This document shows positions 1 through 7,440 of a stretch of DNA of 64,000 nt, one piece after another. Origin of the DNA: Egicoccus sp. AB-alg6-2. GTDB taxonomy: Bacteria > Actinomycetota > Nitriliruptoria > Nitriliruptorales > Nitriliruptoraceae. Numbering within the stretch: position 1 is the first letter of the stretch; every line of letters starts with the position of its first letter. Position numbers and translations under genes: made by a program. The notes below the pieces were generated by a model. It was not told the origin of the DNA and did no database searches. It was given only the letters and a program-made list of their open reading frames with translations. The stretch lies in the NCBI RefSeq assembly GCF_041821025.1, contig NZ_JBGUAY010000002.1:124001-188000 (forward strand). Reading direction: 5' to 3'.

Positions 1-445
1 CGAAGCCGGCGATCTTCGTACGTCGATTCTTGCGCATCACGCGGCCACCGCTTCCGGAGCCGGCCGCGTTGGTGTTGCCCTCGATCGTCGTGACGACCCC
101 GCCCTCCCCGACCTTCTCGACGAGGCCGACGTGGGCGATCCCGAGTGGCCGCTTCGGGCTGGGCTTCTCGAAGCTGAAGAGGACCAGGTCGCCGCTGCGG
201 GGACTGGTGTGCCAGCGGCCCGCCGTGTTCGCCGCTGCGTAGATGCCCGGCGTCCACGCGGTGAAGGTCATGCCGTTGCGCGGGGCGCCGACCTGCGCGA
301 AGCACCAGGACGTGAACATCGCGCACCACAGCTGACCGTTCAGGCCGTACCACTTGCCGTACTTGGTTCTGCGGCCGGGGGCCTCGACGACGCCGATCTC
401 GGCTCGGGCGACCTCGAGGACGCTCGCCGCCGTGAAGCCGTTCAC
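1..445 (-). CDS. CHAP-domain protein (partial, C-terminus beyond window)
   Basis: Only the first 148 codons are in the window. The start is GTG at 445, directly preceded in frame by the TAA stop of the small gene upstream (TAAGTG junction), so the start is well fixed and translation is probably coupled. The fragment has the pattern of a CHAP (cysteine/histidine amidohydrolase) domain: a Cys in LWCAMFTSWCF near residue 40, a later AHVGLVEKV segment supplying the His, and a following IEGNTN segment. Families with this domain cleave peptidoglycan peptides or act on glutathionylspermidine-like amides. No signal peptide is visible at the N-terminus, which is odd for an extracellular wall hydrolase. 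The domain could also be part of a phage or tailocin lysis protein. Domain assignment is fairly sure; the role is not. Confidence 0.75.
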   Translation of the reverse strand, partial: MNGFTAASVLEVARAEIGVVEAPGRRTKYGKWYGLNGQLWCAMFTSWCFAQVGAPRNGMTFTAWTPGIYAAANTAGRWHTSPRSGDLVLFSFEKPSPKRPLGIAHVGLVEKVGEGGVVTTIEGNTNAAGSGSGGRVMRKNRRTKIAGF

Positions 446-610
446 TTAGCCGTCACCGTCCGGATCCTGCGTGGGCTGCGGGCCGTCCTCGGGCCGTTCG
501 GTGTTGTCCGTCGGCTCGAGCAGTTCGTTCTCGAGTTCGCGGACCCGGTCCCAGTCCTCGAGCTCGACCGCCCTGCGGTGTGCCGCGGCCGCCGGGTCGA
601 TGTCGCTCAT
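446..610 (-). CDS. 54-residue acidic hypothetical protein
   Basis: ATG at 610 is preceded by a very strong ribosome binding site (GGAGAGGAGG about 7 bases upstream). The 54-residue product starts MSDIDPAAAAHRRAVELEDW, has a predicted helical, charged middle, and a disordered acidic tail ending DPDGDG. It has no cysteines and no membrane segment. Its stop codon abuts the GTG of the CHAP gene, so the two are very likely co-translated. I do not recognise the family. It may be an accessory factor for the CHAP protein, but that rests only on position. Confidence 0.6.
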   Translation of the reverse strand: MSDIDPAAAAHRRAVELEDWDRVRELENELLEPTDNTERPEDGPQPTQDPDGDG

Positions 611-666
611 CGCCGACCTCCTCTCCGCCCCGCCCCACACATCAATGTCCGCTCGGGTTCGGCGGT

Positions 667-690
667 CGTCAAGGAACGCCGCCGGGAGCC
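667..690 (-). promoter_or_regulatory. possible promoter for the 54-aa/CHAP pair
   Basis: Reading the minus strand downstream of hpd there is TTGACG (forward 667-672), but the matching -10 would lie further toward the gene, near GACATT 17 bases on (forward 644-649). This would start transcription about 30 bases upstream of the small gene. The match is approximate and no function has been shown. Confidence 0.25.
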
Positions 691-711
691 CGACGAGTCG
701 GTCGGAGCGGG

Positions 712-1806
712 TCAGAGGTTGCCGCGGCGGGCCTGGGCGCGTTCGATCGCTTCGAACAGCGCCTTGAAGTTGCCGGCGCCGAAGCCGCGCGAGCCGTGCC
801 GCTGGATGATCTCGTAGAAGACCGTCGGCCGGTCCTGGACCGGCTCGGTGAAGATCTGCAGCAGGTAGCCCTCCTCGTCGCGGTCGACGAGGATGCCGAG
901 GGCGGCGAGGTCGTCCCAGGACTCGCCGACGTCGCCGACGCGTTGCCTGGCGTCGAGGTAGTACTCGTCGGGCACGGGCAGGAACCCCACGCCCCGGCGC
1001 TGCATCGCCCGCACGGTGCCCACGATGTCGTCGGTGGTCAGCGCCAGGTGTTGGACGCCGGGGCCGTCGTAGGCGTCGAGGTACTCCTCGATCTGGGACC
1101 GCTTGCGTCCTTCGGCGGGCTCGTTGATCGGCATCTTGATGCGGCCGTCGCCGTCCCACAGCACCTTGGACATCAGGGCGGAGTACTCGGTCGAGATGTC
1201 GTCCTCGCCGAAGTGGCGCAGCTGCGAGAAGCCCAGGATGCGCTGGTAGAACTCGGCCCAGGTGTCCATCTCGCCGTAGGCGACGTTGCCGACCACGTGG
1301 TCGATGGTGGCGAGCCCGAGTTCTGCGGCGACGGGGTCGTGCGCGACCTCGCGGTAGCCGGGCAGGTGCACGCCCGAGTAGTCGTCACGTTGCACGAAGG
1401 TGTGGATGGTGTCGCCGTAGGTGCGGATGGCGGCGCGCTGCACCTTGCCGTGGTCGTCCTCGTCGACGCGTGGACGGGCGTGCGGGCGGGCTCCCCGCTC
1501 GACCGCGAGTTCGAACGCGTCGGCGGCGTCGGCCACGCGGAAGGCGACATCGCGGATGCCGTCGCCGTGGCGCGTGACGTGGCGGGCGATCTCGTGGTCG
1601 GCGCGCAGCGCCGAGGTGAACACGAACCGGATCGCGCCCTGCTGCAGCACATACGAAGCGCGGTCACGGACGCCGGTCTCGGGGCCGGCGTAGCCGACGA
1701 GGCGGAAACCGAAGGCCGAGCGGTAGAAGTGGGCCGCCTGCTTGGCGTTGCCGACCCAGTACTCGATGGCGTCGTAGCCGAGCAGCGGCAGGTCACGGTG
1801 GGTCAC
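712..1806 (-). CDS. hpd: 4-hydroxyphenylpyruvate dioxygenase
   Basis: The 364-residue product converts 4-hydroxyphenylpyruvate to homogentisate with Fe(II) and O2, the second step of tyrosine catabolism, in the cytoplasm. It has the two-module vicinal-oxygen-chelate layout. The three iron ligands can be placed: His170 in IDHVVGN, His253 in VQHLALTT, and Glu332 in FYEIIQRHG. The C-terminus (GFGAGNFKALFEAIER) is the conserved helix that gates the active site. The GTG start at 1806 is chosen because GGAGGGAG lies just upstream; longer in-frame extension to 1908 has no such site. Length matches the bacterial family. No homogentisate dioxygenase or other tyrosine-catabolic gene is adjacent in the window. 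Confidence 0.95.
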   Translation of the reverse strand: MTHRDLPLLGYDAIEYWVGNAKQAAHFYRSAFGFRLVGYAGPETGVRDRASYVLQQGAIRFVFTSALRADHEIARHVTRHGDGIRDVAFRVADAADAFELAVERGARPHARPRVDEDDHGKVQRAAIRTYGDTIHTFVQRDDYSGVHLPGYREVAHDPVAAELGLATIDHVVGNVAYGEMDTWAEFYQRILGFSQLRHFGEDDISTEYSALMSKVLWDGDGRIKMPINEPAEGRKRSQIEEYLDAYDGPGVQHLALTTDDIVGTVRAMQRRGVGFLPVPDEYYLDARQRVGDVGESWDDLAALGILVDRDEEGYLLQIFTEPVQDRPTVFYEIIQRHGSRGFGAGNFKALFEAIERAQARRGNL

Positions 1807-1922
1807 GTCGAGGCTCCCTCCTCTCGCGGACGACGGGTGACGTCGTGCGCGACTGTGGGACGGCACTGCACCGTGGCGCGGGTCACGCACCGGGGACGCT
1901 GCGATCAACGATCCGGACGAAC

Positions 1923-1937
1923 CGGGCGTTTCGCCCG
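1923..1937. terminator. short GC hairpin in the hpd/ferredoxin gap
   Basis: CGGGCG-TTT-CGCCCG is a perfect 6-bp stem with a 3-base loop. On the minus strand it lies downstream of the [2Fe-2S] ferredoxin gene and upstream of hpd, so it could end the ferredoxin transcript. There is no U-tract. The rest of the 267-base gap (1807-2073) shows nothing else I can name. Confidence 0.35.
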
Positions 1938-2073
1938 ACCGGCGACGTTGACGTGCCGGAAGGCAGGGTACGGATTCCTCCCCCGGCGCCCGGCGTTCCG
2001 CGGTCGTACCGGCGGCCGGGGCGCGCTGATCGCAATACGGCGAGCGGTCGGCGGGCGGACGTGACCGCCGCGT

Positions 2074-2460
2074 TCAGGCGGGCGGGATCATGCCTGGCGG
2101 CAGGTCCGTGCGGCCCTGCAGGGGGGAGAGTTCGAACTCCTCCCGGCCGATGCGCAGGAACTCGACCGGCCGGTCGCCGGCGAGGTGTTCCTCGACGATC
2201 CGGGGGACGTCCTCGACGGTGACGCCGCCGTACCAGACGTCGTCGGGTGCCACGTAGACGGTGGGTCCGACCATGCACGGCTCGAGGCAGCCGGACGCCA
2301 CCACCTTGATGTCGACCAGTCCCTGGCGCCCGGTCTCCTCGCGCATGGCCTCGAACAGCCCGGCGGCCCCGCGGCGGATGCACGACGGTCGGGGATGTTC
2401 CTCGGGACGCTCGTTGATGCACACGAAGACCCATTTCCTGGGCATGCCGACACGTGCCAT
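2074..2460 (-). CDS. thioredoxin-like [2Fe-2S] ferredoxin
   Basis: A 128-residue protein with the four-cysteine pattern of the thioredoxin-like [2Fe-2S] ferredoxin family: Cys in WVFVCINE near residue 14, a second in RPSCIRRG about 14 residues later, and a CX3C pair in SGCLEPC. Proteins of this fold carry a 2Fe-2S cluster and act as small electron carriers or as modules of NuoE/HoxE-type complexes. The ATG at 2460 has GGGAGG nine bases upstream; a second Met lies five codons in. No oxidoreductase partner is adjacent, so the electron donor and acceptor are unknown. It diverges from a CoA-binding protein across a 77-base gap. Confidence 0.85.
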   Translation of the reverse strand: MARVGMPRKWVFVCINERPEEHPRPSCIRRGAAGLFEAMREETGRQGLVDIKVVASGCLEPCMVGPTVYVAPDDVWYGGVTVEDVPRIVEEHLAGDRPVEFLRIGREEFELSPLQGRTDLPPGMIPPA

Positions 2461-2496
2461 CCGGGCATCCTCCCGTCGCGCTGGACCGTCGCGGTC

Positions 2497-2506
2497 ACCG
2501 TAGCCT
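2497..2506. promoter_or_regulatory. overlapping divergent -10 elements
   Basis: TAGCCT (2501-2506, plus strand) is a -10 candidate for the CoA-binding protein gene 31 bases downstream. On the minus strand TACGGT (2497-2502) is a -10 candidate for the ferredoxin gene. The two hexamers share two base pairs, so the two promoters could not be occupied at once. No clear -35 is seen for either. Confidence 0.4.
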
Positions 2507-2537
2507 GTGGCGGCCGTCGAGCGAGGAGCCCCACCGC

Positions 2538-2966
2538 ATGGCCCAGGACGCCGCCATCGAGACCCTGTTGCGCCGGACCCGCCGGATCGCCGTGGTGGGC
2601 GCTTCGGACCGCCCGGACCGGCCGAGTCATGGCGTCATCCGTCGACTTCTGCAGGCGGGCTACGAGGTGGTGCCGGTCAACCCGCGGGCCGACGAGGTGC
2701 TCGGGATCCCCACCGTGGACGCGCTGTCGGACATCGAGGGCCCGGTCGACCTCGTCGACGTCTTCCGCCGGTCCGAGCACCTGCCGCAGGTGGCCGAGGA
2801 GGCCGTGGACATCGGTGCGCCGGCGATCTGGTTGCAGAGCGGCCTGATATCCGACGCGGCGCGACAGGCGGCCCACGACGCCGGGATGACCTACGTCGAG
2901 GACCGTTGCCTGGCGGTCGAGGTGGCCGTGCGGGGCATCACCGCGCCCGCCGACGGCTCGAGCTAA
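2538..2966 (+). CDS. CoA-binding Rossmann-fold protein
   Basis: The 142-residue product fits the small CoA_binding (YccU-like) family: a Rossmann N-terminus with RRIAVVGASDRPDRPSHGV, then VVPVNPRADEVLGIPT, and VFRRSEHLP with a C-terminal GMTYVEDRCLAVE segment. Family members resemble the nucleotide-binding lobe of succinyl-CoA synthetase alpha and bind CoA; a catalytic role is not established. The ATG at 2538 has GAGGAG-type pairing (gcgaggagcc) upstream, whereas the longer in-frame start lacks one. It runs convergent with the FolP-family gene and their ends overlap by four bases. Confidence 0.85.
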   Translation: MAQDAAIETLLRRTRRIAVVGASDRPDRPSHGVIRRLLQAGYEVVPVNPRADEVLGIPTVDALSDIEGPVDLVDVFRRSEHLPQVAEEAVDIGAPAIWLQSGLISDAARQAAHDAGMTYVEDRCLAVEVAVRGITAPADGSS

Positions 2967-3844
2967 CCGGCGGCATCGACGTCGGGCCCCCGCCCGTCGG
3001 AGCGGTACAGGGCCGGGTCGAGGAACGCGTCGCGGTCGAGCACCGCATGCCCCCGGAGCACGTCGAGCACGTCGAGGAACTGCTTCGCCGCGGCCACGTC
3101 GTGCACGCGCGCGACGGTGTCGCGCACCTCGGTGAGCGGGACGAGTGCCGCGAGGGTCCCGGGGCCGCGATCGTGTGGCACGGCGCGGGCGATGGTGCCG
3201 ATGAAGTCCTTGCGCGAGATCGCCACCAGCAACGTGTTGGCGAACCGCTCGCGCAACTGCGCGAGCCCGGCGAGCACCGCGACCGTCTGCGCCGGGGTCT
3301 TGGACAGGTCGATGCCTGGGTCGAGCACGACGCGGTCGGGATCGATCCCGCGTGCGGCGAACCGTTCCAGCCGACGCGCGAACCAGTCGCCGACCTCGAC
3401 GACGACGTCGTCGTACAGGTCGGGGTCGGTGAGACGCTGCTTGACGGGCCCGATGTTGTGGGTGAGCACGAACCTGGCGTCGGTGCCGGCGACCGCATCC
3501 AGGATGGTGTCGTCGTCGGTGCCCGAGTAGTCGTTCACGATCGTCGCACCGGCCGCGACGACGCCGGCGGCGACCGCCGGCTTGTAGGTGTCGACGCTCA
3601 CCGTGACCCCGGCGGCCACCAGGGCCGCCACGACCGGCTCGAGGGCGGCCAGTTCCTGCTCGGCGGGAACCACGGGCGTGCTCGGTGACGCGCTTTGGGC
3701 CCCGAGGTCGATCACCTCGGCGCCGTCGGCGACCAGGCGCAGGCCGTGCGCGATCGCCTCCTCCGGGCCGTCGCTCCCGGCGCCCGGTGTGCTCGAGAAC
3801 GAGTCGGGGTTGAGGTTGACGATGCCCATCAGGCGGGGGTTCAC
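2963..3844 (-). CDS. dihydropteroate-synthase-family protein (FolP2-like)
   Basis: A 293-residue TIM-barrel protein of the DHPS family. Retained motifs: GIVNLNPDSFS (loop 1), SVDTYKP, IVNDYSG, VLDPGIDLSKT with the pterin-binding lysine, ISRKDFIG, and the terminal VARVHDV. Changed: loop 1 has N where T is usual, and the loop-2 motif GGESTRPG is replaced by GAQSASPST, losing the Arg and Gly that hold substrate. So ordinary folate synthesis is uncertain. The start is GTG at 3844, overlapping the TGA of the glycosyltransferase (GTGA), which implies coupling. M. tuberculosis has a second DHPS-like gene, folP2, next to gpgS; this gene has the same neighbour. Confidence 0.8.
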   Translation of the reverse strand: MNPRLMGIVNLNPDSFSSTPGAGSDGPEEAIAHGLRLVADGAEVIDLGAQSASPSTPVVPAEQELAALEPVVAALVAAGVTVSVDTYKPAVAAGVVAAGATIVNDYSGTDDDTILDAVAGTDARFVLTHNIGPVKQRLTDPDLYDDVVVEVGDWFARRLERFAARGIDPDRVVLDPGIDLSKTPAQTVAVLAGLAQLRERFANTLLVAISRKDFIGTIARAVPHDRGPGTLAALVPLTEVRDTVARVHDVAAAKQFLDVLDVLRGHAVLDRDAFLDPALYRSDGRGPDVDAAG

Positions 3845-4617
3845 GGCTGCTCCGGTGGCGAGGGCGCGGTCGGCCAGGGTGCCCGACCGCCGCCGGCGGC
3901 GTGCAGCGCGACGGCCAGGACGTCCCGGGCGACGACGGCGAGCTCGTCGACGTCCTTGTGCCGGTGCGCGATCGGGTCGAGGTCGACCTCGACGACGCTG
4001 CTCGCACCGTGGCGGGCCTCGAGCCCGAGCAGCATCGACAGCTCGAGCCCGTACCCGGGGTGCAGGACCAGCTCGCGCACGGCGTCCGTGCGGACCGCGA
4101 CCTGGCCCGACAACGGGTCCCGGAGTCCGGCGAGCCCGCTGCCGAGCAGCTCCAGTGCCGGTCGCGCGACGAGTTCGCTCACCCGACCCGAACGCACGGT
4201 GCCGGTGGCCGGATCCAGGCGGCGGCACACGCCCTTCACGAGGGCGACTCCGTCCTGCAGGGCGTCGAGGAGGCGGCGCACGCTGGCGACGCCCAACCCT
4301 TCGACGTCGGCGTCGAGCAGCACGATCTGCTCGGCCTCGGTCGTCCGCAGCAGCTTGCCGACCGCGTCGCCCTTGCCGGTCACGGGGCGTCCGGCGAGTG
4401 CCGGCGCCGACACCACGTCGAGGTCGTGCTCGGCCGCGCGCTCGGCGGTGCCGTCGCCGGAACCCCCGTCGAGGAGGACGGCGCGGTCGACGACGCCGAG
4501 GTCGAGGAGCTGCGCCGTGAAGGCGGCGAGGCGCGGTACGTGTTCGGCCTCGTCGAGGGCGGGGAACGCCAACAGCCTCAACGCCTGGTCCTCTCGTGCC
4601 GGCCGACGGCGGGCCAT
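3841..4617 (-). CDS. gpgS: glucosyl-3-phosphoglycerate-synthase-like glycosyltransferase
   Basis: The 258-residue product has the GT-A signatures of the GpgS/GT81 group: a DEAEHVP N-terminal motif, LLDGGSGDGT, VTGKGDAVGK and the nucleotide-sugar motif LLDADVEG, followed by RDPLSGQVAVR and a Tyr-Gly-Leu-Glu segment (GYGLELSMLL). GpgS transfers glucose from UDP-glucose to 3-phosphoglycerate, the first step of glucosylglycerate and methylglucose-lipopolysaccharide synthesis. It is shorter than the mycobacterial enzyme (around 320 residues), lacking sequence at both ends. The gene overlaps the FolP-family gene by four bases. No upstream ribosome binding site is strong for ATG 4617, so the true start could differ. 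Confidence 0.7.
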   Translation of the reverse strand: MARRRPAREDQALRLLAFPALDEAEHVPRLAAFTAQLLDLGVVDRAVLLDGGSGDGTAERAAEHDLDVVSAPALAGRPVTGKGDAVGKLLRTTEAEQIVLLDADVEGLGVASVRRLLDALQDGVALVKGVCRRLDPATGTVRSGRVSELVARPALELLGSGLAGLRDPLSGQVAVRTDAVRELVLHPGYGLELSMLLGLEARHGASSVVEVDLDPIAHRHKDVDELAVVARDVLAVALHAAGGGRAPWPTAPSPPEQP

Positions 4618-4649
4618 ACTGCCGGTCCGGGTCCGGCAGAGGAGCGACG

Positions 4650-5003
4650 GTGCTCACGTGGGTGGTGGTGGCGGTCACCGCGATCGTCGCCGTGGCGGTG
4701 CTGGCGTTGCTGGTGATCCGCGAACCGGTCGTGCCGCGGCGATCGGTGGCCGCGGTGACCGGCCCCGAGCAGGTGCGGCGCACGTTCCGCTACGTGTGGC
4801 CCGGCTACGACCCCGCCGAGGTCGACGCCCACCTCGCGGCGGCGGCGCAGGCCTGGGACGACGATCGGGGTGGTGGGCGGGATCGGCTGGGTGGGGCAAC
4901 GAGCGAGCGGAGCGAGCGAGACGATCGGGGTGGCGGGCGGGAACAGTTACGTGAGGAACTCGAGGATGGCGGCGGCGACGGCGCCGGGGGACTCGACCGG
5001 TGA
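4650..5003 (+). CDS. DivIVA-like membrane-anchored small protein
   Basis: A 117-residue protein with one N-terminal membrane segment (about residues 3-24) and a short DivIVA-type motif, YVWPGYDPAEVDAHLAAAA, that resembles the membrane-curvature/polar-growth family. GTG at 4650 follows GAGGAG closely. The last 50 residues are low complexity (DDRGGGRDR... DDRGGGREQ), created by a 22-bp direct repeat at a 60-base offset, and the final 57 bases overlap the convergent hydrolase gene. In M. tuberculosis a small DivIVA-domain protein lies beside gpgS, matching this location, although here the two genes diverge. Confidence 0.7.
   Translation: MLTWVVVAVTAIVAVAVLALLVIREPVVPRRSVAAVTGPEQVRRTFRYVWPGYDPAEVDAHLAAAAQAWDDDRGGGRDRLGGATSERSERDDRGGGREQLREELEDGGGDGAGGLDR
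4861..4942. repeat. 22-bp direct repeat, 60-bp offset, within a coding tail
   Basis: acgatcggggtgg(t/c)gggcgg occurs at 4861 and at 4921, in frame by 20 codons. Between the copies lies gagcgagcggagcgagcgag, a self-similar purine-rich 20-mer. The duplication lengthens the DivIVA-like protein and creates the overlap with the convergent hydrolase gene. Confidence 0.8.
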
Positions 5004-5717
5004 CCAGTGCCCGACGTCGGGCAGCACCTTGACGCGGCTGACGGGGATCGACGACTTGAGCTCCTCGGCCATCGCCAGCGGCGTGGAGCGGTCGTGAGCG
5101 CCGGTGACGATCAGGGTCGGTTGCCCGATCTCGTCGCGGCGGATCTTGGGGGCGTCGGCGAGGGCGCGACACGACTTGGCGTAGCTCTGCGGCTCGTTGC
5201 GCAGGAACTGTTCCCGCAGGAGGCCCACCATGCCGCTGTGTGTGGCGTGGCTCTGCGGCGAGACGGCCCCGTCGAGCCAGGCGTCCACGAGCGGGTCGAG
5301 CCCGTCCTTCTCCACGAGGTCGGCGCGCTGGCGGTAGGCGTCGGCCGTCGGCGGTTGGAAGTAGGAGATCCCGCCGACGAGGACGAGTTGGTCGCAGGAC
5401 TCGGGGCTGGTCTGGGCCAGGTGCTGGGCGACGAGCGTGCCGAGCGAGTGCCCGACCAGCGTGACCGCCGGCAGTTCGAGGTGGCGGATCAGCTTCTGGA
5501 CGTCCTTGGCCCAGCCCTCGATCGAGAACTTCCCACGACCCTGGCTACGGCCGTGGCCGCGCAGGTCCAGTGCCACGCAGTGGTGGTGCTGCTTCATGGC
5601 CTGCATGACCCCGTGCCAGCTGTTCGCGCTGCCTCCCAGGGCATGGACGAAGACGACGGGCGGACCCTCGCCGTAGCTGACGTAGTGGAGGGTGTTGCCG
5701 TCGATGTCGGCGAACAT
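4947..5717 (-). CDS. alpha/beta-hydrolase
   Basis: A 256-residue alpha/beta-hydrolase with the nucleophile elbow GHSLG near residue 94, an oxyanion region HALGGSANSW, the acid in VTGAHDRST, and the catalytic His in DVGHWSP. It belongs with the haloperoxidase/lactonase-like hydrolases; substrate cannot be deduced. ATG at 5717 has AAGGAC upstream. No signal peptide is present, so it acts in the cytoplasm. Its 3' end overlaps the DivIVA-like gene by 57 bases. Confidence 0.85.
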   Translation of the reverse strand: MFADIDGNTLHYVSYGEGPPVVFVHALGGSANSWHGVMQAMKQHHHCVALDLRGHGRSQGRGKFSIEGWAKDVQKLIRHLELPAVTLVGHSLGTLVAQHLAQTSPESCDQLVLVGGISYFQPPTADAYRQRADLVEKDGLDPLVDAWLDGAVSPQSHATHSGMVGLLREQFLRNEPQSYAKSCRALADAPKIRRDEIGQPTLIVTGAHDRSTPLAMAEELKSSIPVSRVKVLPDVGHWSPVESPGAVAAAILEFLT

Positions 5718-5863
5718 GCGAAGTCCTTCGTCGTCACCCTGGTCGCCGCGACGTTGGCGCGCGCCCGAACGGGTGCTTGGCTGGCGCCCGGACCGTGCCG
5801 GGCGTGGCGCCTGGTCGGGCGCCGGTGGCGCGCCGAGCCTAGCTGCGGTGGGAGGGAACCGAC

Positions 5864-6322
5864 GTGCGGCTCGAGGTGACCCAGCTGGTGGCGGCGACGC
5901 CGGAGCAGGTGTGGGCGGTGCTGACCACTTGGGAGCGGCAGCCGCAGTGGATGCTCGACGCCCGGGCGGTCGAGGTGCTCACGCCACAGCGCGAGGGCCT
6001 CGGCGTGACGGTGCGGTGTCCGACCAACCTGCTCGGCGCGACCGTGCAGGACGTGATGCGCGTCACCGGCTGGGATGTGCCTCGCCGTCTCGAGGTGACC
6101 CACCTCGGGTCGATCATCACGGGATCGGGAGCGTTCGAGCTCGAATCCGACGATGCCGGCACGCACGTGACGTGGTGGGAGGAGATCACCCCGCCGTTCG
6201 GGCGGCTGGGGGAGTTCGGCGCGTCACGCCTCGCCCTGCCCGTGCTGCGCCGGATCTTCGGTCGCAGCCTCGCCAACCTGGCCGCCCTGGTCGAACGCGA
6301 CGTCGCGTCCGGGCGCGTCTGA
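5864..6322 (+). CDS. SRPBCC-family lipid/ligand-binding protein
   Basis: The 152-residue sequence has the START/Bet v1-like polyketide-cyclase pattern: an N-terminal strand then ATPEQVWAVLTTWERQPQWM, a central GVTVRCPTNLL region, and a long C-terminal helix (LRRIFGRSLANLAALVERDV). Members bind hydrophobic ligands, and some act as aromatase/cyclases or toxins of the RatA type. GTG at 5864 follows GGAGGG. The 146-base gap upstream carries a 7-bp inverted repeat (CGCCCGG at 5785, CCGGGCG at 5798), which could be regulatory or end the opposing transcript. Function unknown. Confidence 0.75.
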   Translation: MRLEVTQLVAATPEQVWAVLTTWERQPQWMLDARAVEVLTPQREGLGVTVRCPTNLLGATVQDVMRVTGWDVPRRLEVTHLGSIITGSGAFELESDDAGTHVTWWEEITPPFGRLGEFGASRLALPVLRRIFGRSLANLAALVERDVASGRV

Positions 6323-6336
6323 GGCGTCCGGACGCC
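6323..6336. terminator. 14-bp perfect palindrome between convergent genes
   Basis: GGCGTCCGGACGCC begins one base after the stop of the SRPBCC gene and 16 bases before the stop of the BON gene. It could form a tight hairpin or cruciform and serve as a shared transcription end, but there is no loop of normal size and no U-tract. Confidence 0.3.
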
Positions 6337-6352
6337 ACGCGGGTCGAAAGCG

Positions 6353-6886
6353 TCAGCTCCGCGTCGGCGACGACTCGTGGGGGAGGTGGGTGAGGTCGAC
6401 GACCTCGCGCACGCCCTCGACGTCGGCGACGTCACGCAGCAGGGCCTGCCGGCGCGTCTCCGTGTCGATCTGGCCGCGGATCTCGACGACACCTCCGTCC
6501 CGCACCGTCGTGACGACCTTGCTGGTGTCGACCTCGCTGCGGCCGATCGCCTGCGACCGCACCCGCTCGAGCAGGACGGCATCCGAGGGATCGGTGACCT
6601 CGGGCACGGCGTCGATGGCCGCACCGACCGACCGTTGTGCGACGTCGCGTCCGCTGTCGACGGCCTGCTCCTGCAGGTCGCGGCCACGGGCGGCGGCCCG
6701 CTGGGCCAGCTCGGCGCGACGGGCGTTGCCGCGGTCGGGATCGGCGAAGTAGGCCGCGACCGCACCGAGGAGGGTGCCGATGCCGAGCCACAGCAGGCGG
6801 CCCGCCCATCCGGCGCCACCGTCACGGTCGGTGTCGATCCCGAGGTCCTCGTCGGGGATGATCAGGGCGTGTTCGCGGTGGTGCAT
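6353..6886 (-). CDS. BON-domain membrane-associated protein
   Basis: A 177-residue protein with one membrane segment near residues 28-47 (LLWLGIGTLLGAVAAYF), a charged helical stretch that follows, then a BON domain at about 95-170 with SQAIGRSEVDTSKVVTTVRD and GGVVEIRGQIDTETRRQ. BON domains bind phospholipid or polysaccharide surfaces and are common in envelope-stress proteins. ATG at 6886 is chosen: GAGGAC lies upstream and the product begins MHHREHALIIP. An upstream Met in frame gives a Ser/Thr-rich extension with no clear ribosome site. Its target membrane and partner are unknown. Confidence 0.75.
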   Translation of the reverse strand: MHHREHALIIPDEDLGIDTDRDGGAGWAGRLLWLGIGTLLGAVAAYFADPDRGNARRAELAQRAAARGRDLQEQAVDSGRDVAQRSVGAAIDAVPEVTDPSDAVLLERVRSQAIGRSEVDTSKVVTTVRDGGVVEIRGQIDTETRRQALLRDVADVEGVREVVDLTHLPHESSPTRS

Positions 6887-6997
6887 CGTCGGCGCTGTCC
6901 TCGTGTCGGAAGCAAGGGCGTGTGGGAACGAACCCACAGCGAAGCGGTCGCCCCCACCGGACGCCACCGACGAACGATCACACCGCCCGCGTTGGCG

Positions 6998-7411
6998 TCA
7001 GACGGCCGCCTGGGGCCGCGAGCGTCGGGCCGCGACGTCGGCGCGGAACGCGTCGAGTTCGACGACGCGCTGCTCCACGGACCCGCGCGCGACGATCGCG
7101 GCGCCGTGTCGCACCAGCACCTCGCAGACGAGCTTGGTCGGGCCGACGGTCGCGACCGTCGCGGTGAGCACGACGGTCTCGCCGATCGGCACGGGTGCGC
7201 GGTGGACGACGTCGAGTCCGGCGCCGACGCCCTCCTCGCCGGGTTCGAGGTGGGGCACGAGCATCGAGCGCGCCACCTGCTCCATGTGGCCGACGAGGGC
7301 CGCGGTGCCGTAGACCGGGTGGACCTGTTCCCCGTCGAAACTCGCGGCCATGTCCGGGGTCACGGTCACCTCGAGGGTGGCCGTGGCGCCGCGCGGGGGT
7401 CCGACTCGCAT
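6998..7411 (-). CDS. hotdog-fold thioesterase, FlK-like (first copy)
   Basis: The 137-residue product has the single-hotdog pattern of the fluoroacetyl-CoA-thioesterase-like family: VHPVYGTAALVGHMEQVARSML (helix), then LDVVHRAPVPIGETV, and a beta-strand GAAIVARGSVEQRVVELD. FlK-type enzymes hydrolyse acyl-CoA thioesters using a Thr/His/Glu set; here Gly-Thr-Ala, His and Glu in GHMEQ are in the expected helix. The substrate is unlikely to be fluoroacetyl-CoA itself. ATG 7411 follows AGGACC. It sits 29 bases after the cupin gene on the same strand. A second family member is at 10446-10838. Confidence 0.75.
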   Translation of the reverse strand: MRVGPPRGATATLEVTVTPDMAASFDGEQVHPVYGTAALVGHMEQVARSMLVPHLEPGEEGVGAGLDVVHRAPVPIGETVVLTATVATVGPTKLVCEVLVRHGAAIVARGSVEQRVVELDAFRADVAARRSRPQAAV

Positions 7412-7440
7412 GTGGTCGTGGTCCTGTACTCGTGGGGCGG

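Noticed and set aside
1-610. Prophage or tailocin lysis cassette from the CHAP gene and its small partner
   Set aside because: No other phage gene is visible and hpd follows directly on the same strand. The window edge prevents a decision; left as CHAP-domain protein.
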